Positions 57,301 to 64,000 of a stretch of 64,000 nucleotides of DNA are shown one piece after another. Below the pieces are notes generated by a model. That model was not told where the DNA came from and did not search any database. It worked only from the letters and a program-made list of their open reading frames with translations. The stretch is taken from contig CAUWAG010000004.1 of assembly GCA_963556695.1 (NCBI GenBank), forward strand, positions 1,612,001 through 1,676,000, in the 5' to 3' direction. This DNA is from Anthostomella pinea (Eukaryota > Ascomycota > Sordariomycetes > Xylariales > Xylariaceae). The first letter of the stretch is position 1. Each line of letters begins with the position of its first letter. A program made the position numbers and the translations under genes.

Positions 57301-60300
57301 TGTTTTCAGCCCCCGTTGCTGGGGTGATCCTGACTACCATGACGTCGTGCCACCAAAAGCGTGCTCGCTTCGGCCAGGTTCACCTAGCCCTTTAGTTGAC
57401 GTCAGGAGCCCGAGCAAGGCCAATTCGACAGGACGATGTGGTGGATCTTGCCAGGTCTCGCGAGTAGATCGGGAGTTGTACACTATATCGGGATGGCCCC
57501 CGGAGAATGCCGCGGAACTTCACAGTGTAGTCACCGTAGTTGCCATTATCGTGTGACACTGGATCCCAGAAAGATCCTCTCACTGTTCCTAATCTGGGGA
57601 TCAGTTTCGACGATGAATCCAGATGTGAGAACTGTCTTTGCTTCATCGGGTGTGCTGTCGAAAGCATGATGCCATATCGTATGATCCCACGGGGCCCCGT
57701 AGCTTGCATATGTGAAGCTAGATGGTGTGGTGATTCTCTGCCAGTGCTTACATTTGTCTAGAAATGTCGTCCATCTCTTCTTTGGGAATGATGCTCCCGC
57801 ACACCCACACACAATAACAGTGAAGGATACGGCTCCCACTCAGATCTTTTCTACTGTGCCATATGTCAGTCAGATGTGGAGTTGAAGTTACGGTTAGTCC
57901 CCAGAGCCTCCTAAGTAGTAACCCCCTCCTCAGCACATGAAAGCGTATATAGTCTTACCTTCCTTGAATACAGCTACCCCAGTCTTGCTTCTGTCAGAAC
58001 GTCATTCGCTTCAATGTTTGCCCCAGATTGGATTTGAGAGCTCAACTGGGTAACGGATGTGCAGTAGCTTCGAGTCAGCCAGGTTCATCGAGCTGGCATG
58101 TGAAAGGGAAACGTCCCTGTGTGCATCTCACAGCCCAATCAATTCCCAGGAATATGACGAAAGCTCCAGGGCATAAACCTACACATGATTTAACCGGCCC
58201 AAATAGGTTATTGTGGCTCGCGAGTACTGTTATCGATTGGGTCCAAGGTCTCGAGAGTATAATCTGCACAACCCCCTCTACTGTGTATATGCAGGGCCTG
58301 TCGGTTGGGAGATACCCTCGGTGGCAGAAGTGACGCGAAATCTCCGGCTAGATCCACACTCATCAGATGTTTTATGCGTCCCGGAAAGGATCCGGCGCGT
58401 ATAATTTTGGGACTCGTCGCTATCCAGGCCTGGGATGTCGGTGAAAATAGTTCCGCATATATGTTAGAGAGAGTTGGGGGTTCAAGCCATGGTTACCTTG
58501 TCACGGTAGTCCATTGCCATGACATGGGTATTGGCCTTTCTGCCTCGCAGGGTGGATCGTGAGATGAAATAGAAGGTAGTCGTGGCCAAGTACCGCCTGG
58601 TGAAACTCTGCTGCTTCCCGTTACTGTCGTCCGGGATGAGAAAGCAACGAGGAAGACCTTGTAGACGCATGGCAAGTGCTGTGGGAAGCGGTGAGTGCTG
58701 CTCCTCATGTTGATGAAGTAGTATCGACGGCATCCACAAATGTGCGGCTCTTGTCGTAGCTTCGTTTAGACTTCTTCAGACCGCGTGGACTTATTTTGGC
58801 GTGGTTTTTCTTTTCAGCGTACGCCCTATTGGTGGTACAGGTAGTGGCGAACAAGGATGTCCCGCGTCATGCCATGCGAGTGAGTCCACGCTAGCCCCGG
58901 TATTGCGTGCCTCAACTTTGCTTTCTTCTGAATTTTGCACACCGCTCGGCAGCTATGTCGAGTATGGAATCAGTCCTGATTTGTCTGGTCTGGGTTGGAC
59001 AAACGCGAAGATGCTGTTGCCTCGTCATTCTCTGGCGACCTTCCACACAAACTCCAGCCTTCCTGAGCCAGTTGTTCGTAATTGATAATCACTCATACGG
59101 CCTCTTCTCTTAGGTTAATGGGTAGGAGCAAATACTGTTCTGGACATCCTTCATACAGAAGTATCAGCCGAACAAATGCAGCTGCAGGTTTCAGTAGATC
59201 TTCACCAAAGCAGGCTTATTAACTCGAGTCGAGATGGGTGCGTCGACTGTGGCGATGAATTTCTCCATCAGATCGAATGTTGAAACTCGAGACTGGCCAT
59301 TCTCAGAGGAAACAACGTGTCTTGGCTTTCGGCTAAGGTATGGCGGCGTAACTGCCCAATTGAGTGACATGCCGTTACCTTAAAGGTGGCACAGCGAGCC
59401 GCCTGTTGTCCCGACGAGGCTGTAGGAAAGATGACGACTAAGTAACTAGCCTAGCCGGATCTGAGGGAGTGAAAGGGTCACCGCTCGATAGGACCAGACC
59501 GCCAGTGGACTTAGGGGCCGACCAAACAGGATGCAATCAGAGCCATTTCCCGGAATGGTAATCGGCTTTCCTCGTATGACTGTTGCGCACGCGGACCAGC
59601 CTCGACTATCCTTGCAGTACGGTACCCATTTGTGGAGAAATGCTCGGAGCGGTTGATATGAGACAGCGATGATGATATGCAGCCGGACAGCGATGACATG
59701 CAGGCGGAATGATGCAGTCTTCCAAAATGGAGTCCGTCACTGTCAGTCCGAGTCCATAAAGGGGGTGTATACGAGTCGAGAGACACGTTGAAAGACCTTG
59801 AGCCTTGGGAAGGCTGTGGTGCCGGTTGGCTAAGAAACCCAGGTACATAGGCAAAGGAAGAACCTCTTCCATAAAGAGCAGTCCTGTTGCTGGTATGACG
59901 CGATACCGAGCAACTCAAACTCAAGCTCATCGCTAAACGCCATGCAGCTCAACGCAGGTGTGAGCTCTACTGTGGATTCTGGCGGGGATGAGCTTCGTAT
60001 ATGCAGGGTGATGGCCACCAAGGCCCCCAAGGCGGCCGTGTCATCGTATCCATGTCGATGAGATGTAGTAGCAAACTTTGACGTAGATTGTAGTTGCGCT
60101 TGGCTCGTCTCGTCGTTACAAACGGTCATGGCGAAGAGGCTTCGCGGTGAAGGACTGTTGACGAGCGAATGGCGGCGGCGATGGCAGCGGCGATGGAAGG
60201 CATGGTCGAAACGTGACCATTACAACATATAACATGACTAGCTGCTTGAAGAAAATAACTTAAAAAGTCGCATGGATCGGGTAACATTGAAGGATCCGAT

Positions 60301-60316
60301 AGGGCTGAGGAGTGGC

Positions 60317-60352
60317 GGTAGATGGTAGATGGTAGATGGTAGATGGTAGATC
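60317..60352. repeat. Tandem TAGATGG minisatellite
   Basis: About five perfect copies of a 7-bp unit (GGTAGAT). Confidence 0.85.
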
Positions 60353-61004
60353 TGGGACCAGCCAGAGTGCCGGAATGAGGAATGAGGTGTGGGCGGTGTC
60401 AAGTGTTCATGTGGATCCGAGTCAACGGACCGTACACGATGGACTGTGCACGCATTGATGAGACTTGGACCGTGCACGCATGTACAAGACCCCAGGACCT
60501 GGAGATGCCCTCAGGCTACCCTAATGGCGCGGCATCCATGACAATCACGGATCACCGCCGCGATCCTGTCTGCCTGTCTCCCTGTCTGCCCTCTCTTCGA
60601 ACTTTGAACTTTTGAACTTTCCACCCCTGGCCTACCCTTAAACCCTCGAGGTAGGTAAGCCGAAAGGTAGGTAGGTATGCTCTGATGCCGATTGTCGCAG
60701 CATGACAAGATAACGTTCGTCGTTCGAAACGCCGCCCCAGCCCCATGGTCGAGAGCAAAATTCGCCGAATCCCTGTGCTTCTCCGCGAAAGGGAAAACCT
60801 TCAACCTTGTTGCTGTATTTGAACTCCAGCCGTCTTTCTCGCATGCTTCTCCCAGCTCCCAGCTGCAGGATTACCTCAGAGATGAGGAATCCGTCTGTTT
60901 CGAGTATGCTACGTCCACAAACGACCTGGCCCTGCGGCTGTGGCCTGTCTCTCGGGCCCGAACTCCGTGACGTTGACATACGCCTTCAACAAGGCAATGG
61001 CAAT

Positions 61005-61038
61005 GCCCAGTGCCCAGTGCCCAGTGCCCAGTGCCCAG
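61005..61038. repeat. Tandem GCCCAGT minisatellite
   Basis: Nearly five perfect copies of the 7-bp unit GCCCAGT. Confidence 0.85.
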
Positions 61039-62522
61039 AGACACCAATGAAGCTCTGGATAGACCTGCATGTATCTACATGGACTATGGACTCTGATCGT
61101 CTCCAGTCTCCAGTCCCGCATCGAGAGAGTCTCGTTCACCGCACACCAATTCAGCCCGCCTCGTTGGCGATGATGCATACATAGTCGATACCCTGTCCAT
61201 GGAACCCCTCGAGTCTCGGTGGCTTTTGTCTATCTCCCTGCGAGGCCTACCTATGACTACCGATGTGGTTAGTCTATAGGTACCTCTGCTTCCTCGTCTC
61301 TCTGCCACCCGTATCCGTACCCGAACCCAATATGCTCTCGCACAATGGGCACATTGAAGCCGGTATCTATGGCGACCTTTGCCAGTTATCTCAAGGGTCT
61401 CTGTTATGTGCATCATCGAAGAAGATCTGCATTCCGGGTTACTGCCCGTGTCCGCCTTTGCCCTCCCTTGCTATGCTTCTTCACACCTTTACCATTTCGG
61501 GACAAACGGACTGAACCCTTTGATACCCGTCAACAACTCAATGCACATACTAATGGGAACCAAAAGGACCCAAACCTTCCAAAGGACATCTGCTGGAATA
61601 TTTGTACTAGCACCATCATTCCCCAGTGTCCGGAGGGGACCGCCTGCAGCTCACAAATGGGGTTGCTGGCAGCGCTCCTCAACCAGGTACACCAACTTAC
61701 ACAGTACTGGCGTTGCCGTCCGCTGTGTAACATACGTGCCCTCACCCCTGCCGCCGCCATCATGTCTTCTGATGACGGCGCTGACTTACGGTATGTAGCC
61801 AAGGGCCTGCCTTGGGTTCAGCCGTTCCCTACAGGCTACCAGCTCATATCCCAGCCGCCATGTACCGCATCCTGGCTTGTTCCATAAACGCGAACATGCG
61901 CTGGGCCCTGACCAAGCTAAGCGCCTCTTGTCACTCTTCTTTGATGCTCACAGGTTTCCTTCACCACCATCTGCCGCCGCCCTCGCGGGTTCGTTCTCGC
62001 AGACAACACGCCTCCCAAGTGGGTCTGGTCTCTCTGGCTGCCTTTTCTCCCCTTTCACCAGTGCCCAATTAGGCCTGGGCACGTCCTCCCGACGCCTTTC
62101 AACGGCGTCCGCTACGGTTTAAAGGTAGACAGACTCCCTCGCCATGCTTGACCTCCCACCTCCTTCGCCCCTTCCCATATACAGCCTGCCTGGCAGCTCA
62201 GCTGAGTTTCTCTCGCTTTTGGCTTCGCCTACACCTATCCATGGGGGATGACATGTGTCGTGTCCATATTGCGTAAGCACAGGAGCGATTTATCCCCGTA
62301 GCTCGTTCTTATCTCCTCAACCTGCATCCTCGTAAGCTCTGTGCTACCATTCCACGTCTGAGTCTGCTGCCACTCCCACACGCCCAGTTTATATTACTTC
62401 TCGATACCTGAACTCCTTCTGCTTCGACACCGTTATGTTTACAGTCACCTCACCTGGAGCTTGAACGACCCCTTTCGCGAATAGACCTTTTCGAACGTCT
62501 TCGCAAGTTCACAATAAGACCC

Positions 62523-63770
62523 ATGGCCTCCGCTAAGTCTCGCCAACCTCGCCTTCGGGCATCTTGTGACGGCTGCTTTTTAGCCAAGGTCAAGTGCTCC
62601 AAAGCCAGGCCGATTTGTTCTCGCTGCCTAGCCTGTGGCATCGATTGTCGATACTCGCCCTCGAGCAGGGCAGGAAAACCCAAGGCCGACCCAAATGGCA
62701 ACCTTCATACCAATGGTCATCACAATCCCCAGCACATGTACGGCCTTGTGAAGGACGAGCCCATGGCGTATTCCACGCCACACCAAGCTCACTCGGAGCA
62801 CATGTTTCGGATCGAGACAGGCTGGACAACTCCTCCGACCAGCGCCGACGGCAGCATGAGCCGGGATCCGTCCATATCCACCGGCCTGTCAATGCTCGGA
62901 GTTGACGACAGGGCAATGCACGAACACGACCCAATGTCGGCCCCACCAGAACTGTACTCTTCCACGATGCCGTGGACCCCTCCTACCGACTTCCCCTTTG
63001 CGGAGGTGCCCATCTCGACGGCTCATATGACTGGTGCACACATGCGATCTCAGTCGTTCGATGTCTCCATGGCCACTCCAATGCCCTGGTCAGATCCGGC
63101 AGCACACGACATGGTCTCATACTCCCAGGTGCCAACGCCGGCAAGCGGAACCACAAACTTTTTCCCAAGCCCAACAGCAACGCCTACTATGCGTCCGACA
63201 AGCTCGCGGCAGAAATCTTCCTCCTCACTCGGCGGAGGCTCTTGCAACTGCTTCACGGTCTGCCTCCAGTCACTCCAAGCTCTACATAATGCCTCATCGC
63301 CGGCGTTGCCACCGTTCGACGTCGTCCTGTCTGTTAATAGCAAGGCTGTCGAGGGATGTGCAGCTATGCTGGCGTGTAACAGGTGTTTCAGTCGCTCCGG
63401 AACACAAACTGCTACTATGCTGCTCGCAACCGTCATCGGCAAGATAACCTCATTTTACAAGAACGCCTCGTTTTCGTACCTCGACACTGGTAGCATGGGC
63501 TTTCCGTACAACACCCCAGGGGGTCCATTGGGGGTCAGTCTTGGTGTATATCAGCTAAACGGCGAAGATGGAAAATGGTTTGAGCTCGAAATACTGGCTC
63601 GTGAGCTTCGCAAATTGGAAGAGGTTTACGCCAAGTTCCGCGACGTATGCCACGACGTATCCGACGACCAGGAAGTCACCAACGCGATGCTAGGATATCT
63701 TGGGCAAAACCTTGACTCTACACTGGAAGTACTCAACCACAGGAAAGGCGACATGACATTTGTTGCTTGA
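62523..63770 (+). CDS. AflR-like Zn2Cys6 transcription factor
   Basis: A nuclear DNA-binding regulator with a fungal binuclear zinc cluster, 415 aa, single exon. The start at 62523 places the cluster at residues 15-42: [11 protein letters not shown] then CSRC and a final Cys, C-x2-C-x6-C-x6-C-x2-C-x6-C, followed by the basic linker [12 protein letters not shown] resembling AflR-type regulators. The middle (about 60-235) is Ser/Thr/Pro/Met-rich and likely disordered. The C-terminal part ([60 protein letters not shown]) resembles the AflR regulatory domain found in polyketide clusters. It lies about 8.2 kb downstream of the PKS in the same direction. AflR-like proteins often control a linked PKS, so regulation of the PKS is a reasonable but unproven inference. 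Confidence 0.88.
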   Translation: MASAKSRQPRLRASCDGCFLAKVKCSKARPICSRCLACGIDCRYSPSSRAGKPKADPNGNLHTNGHHNPQHMYGLVKDEPMAYSTPHQAHSEHMFRIETGWTTPPTSADGSMSRDPSISTGLSMLGVDDRAMHEHDPMSAPPELYSSTMPWTPPTDFPFAEVPISTAHMTGAHMRSQSFDVSMATPMPWSDPAAHDMVSYSQVPTPASGTTNFFPSPTATPTMRPTSSRQKSSSSLGGGSCNCFTVCLQSLQALHNASSPALPPFDVVLSVNSKAVEGCAAMLACNRCFSRSGTQTATMLLATVIGKITSFYKNASFSYLDTGSMGFPYNTPGGPLGVSLGVYQLNGEDGKWFELEILARELRKLEEVYAKFRDVCHDVSDDQEVTNAMLGYLGQNLDSTLEVLNHRKGDMTFVA

Positions 63771-64000
63771 GGACTGTGACCAAGGACACCGATGAGTTCT
63801 GAACCACACCACACGTCCTGGTAACACGGCATCCAAAAACGGCAGGATACAGAGGCCAGCACTGTATCAGCGGCGATAGATCTCTATGAGTCTTGTTGGT
63901 GGAAGTTGCTTCCAACATCCCCCCTCTTTCTACGATACACGAGTTCGGGAGTCAGTCACCAGTATTCAGCGTCACAGAAGACTATCTGGGGATTCGTTCA
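63771..64000. other. Right-edge sequence downstream of the regulator
   Basis: 3' UTR or intergenic. Nothing further is supported. Confidence 0.4.

Larger units (their letters stand above)
54338..62522. other. 8.2 kb between PKS and regulator, no supportable gene
   Basis: Many overlapping frames of 60-140 codons occur on both strands, but none shows a domain, signal peptide plus splicing, or a clean coding bias. 56917-57108 (+) and 59830-60129 (-) are the least unlikely. Two short tandem repeats (60317-60352 and 61005-61038) and a GGTA microsatellite near 60650-60680 are present. The last 500 bases are C/T-rich and probably form the leader of the regulator gene. Confidence 0.45.

Noticed and set aside
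58440..58500. GGTTCAAGCC resembling a tRNA B-box
   Set aside because: No matching A-box or acceptor stem upstream.
1..64000. CRISPR arrays, bacterial operons or phage features
   Set aside because: The sequence is eukaryotic with spliceosomal introns. No regularly spaced repeats of that type were seen.

Overview
The window reads as nuclear DNA of a filamentous ascomycete (Pezizomycotina, probably Sordariomycete-like). The evidence is short introns of about 46-150 nt with GTRNGY donors and CTRAC branch points, recognisable fungal orthologues, a fungal non-reducing polyketide synthase, a Zn2Cys6 regulator, Fot1/pogo-type transposons, nonsense codons that look like RIP (repeat-induced point mutation), and many GGTA/TAGG microsatellite tracts. 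I cannot name the species.

Layout. 0.9-3.3 kb holds a two-TM hypothetical gene and a basic hypothetical gene. 3.7-6.4 kb holds a small gene split at codon 8 by a 2226-bp Fot1/pogo-like transposon whose transposase is itself dead. 7.1-7.8 kb holds a small secreted-type protein. 9.1-10.9 kb is a transposon graveyard with two solo LTRs, both with perfect 5-bp target duplications, around an orphan ORF. 11.5-40.3 kb is the conserved core: UBP3 deubiquitinase (-), SAE2/CtIP nuclease cofactor (-), a seven-knuckle CNBP/Gis2 protein (+), a DDHD-family phospholipase with a mitochondrial-type leader (-), the RNA polymerase III largest subunit with a large coiled-coil insertion (+), a TXNDC17-like thioredoxin-fold protein (-), a short intronless GH35 beta-galactosidase (+), and a TMEM19/DUF92 membrane protein (-).

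40.9-47.7 kb is accessory and decayed: an internally deleted pogo-type element with perfect terminal repeats, a multicopper-oxidase (Fet3-like) remnant, then 4.5 kb with no supportable gene. 47.7-54.3 kb is an intact non-reducing PKS (SAT-KS-AT-PT-ACP-ACP-TE, about 2167 aa). About 8 kb without a supportable gene follows, and then an AflR-like Zn2Cys6 regulator at 62.5-63.8 kb, which may or may not control the PKS.

Exon boundaries were worked out by hand from frame, splice consensus and family conservation. Spliced lengths were checked for divisibility by three for UBP3, SAE2, GIS2, the DDHD phospholipase, RPC1, the TXNDC17-like gene, the PKS and the first gene. Nothing here was checked by homology search or RNA data. 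The most interesting items are the transposon-split gene with tandem RIP-like stops, the two clean solo LTRs, the deletion-derivative transposon, the RPC1 insertion and the isolated PKS/regulator pair.
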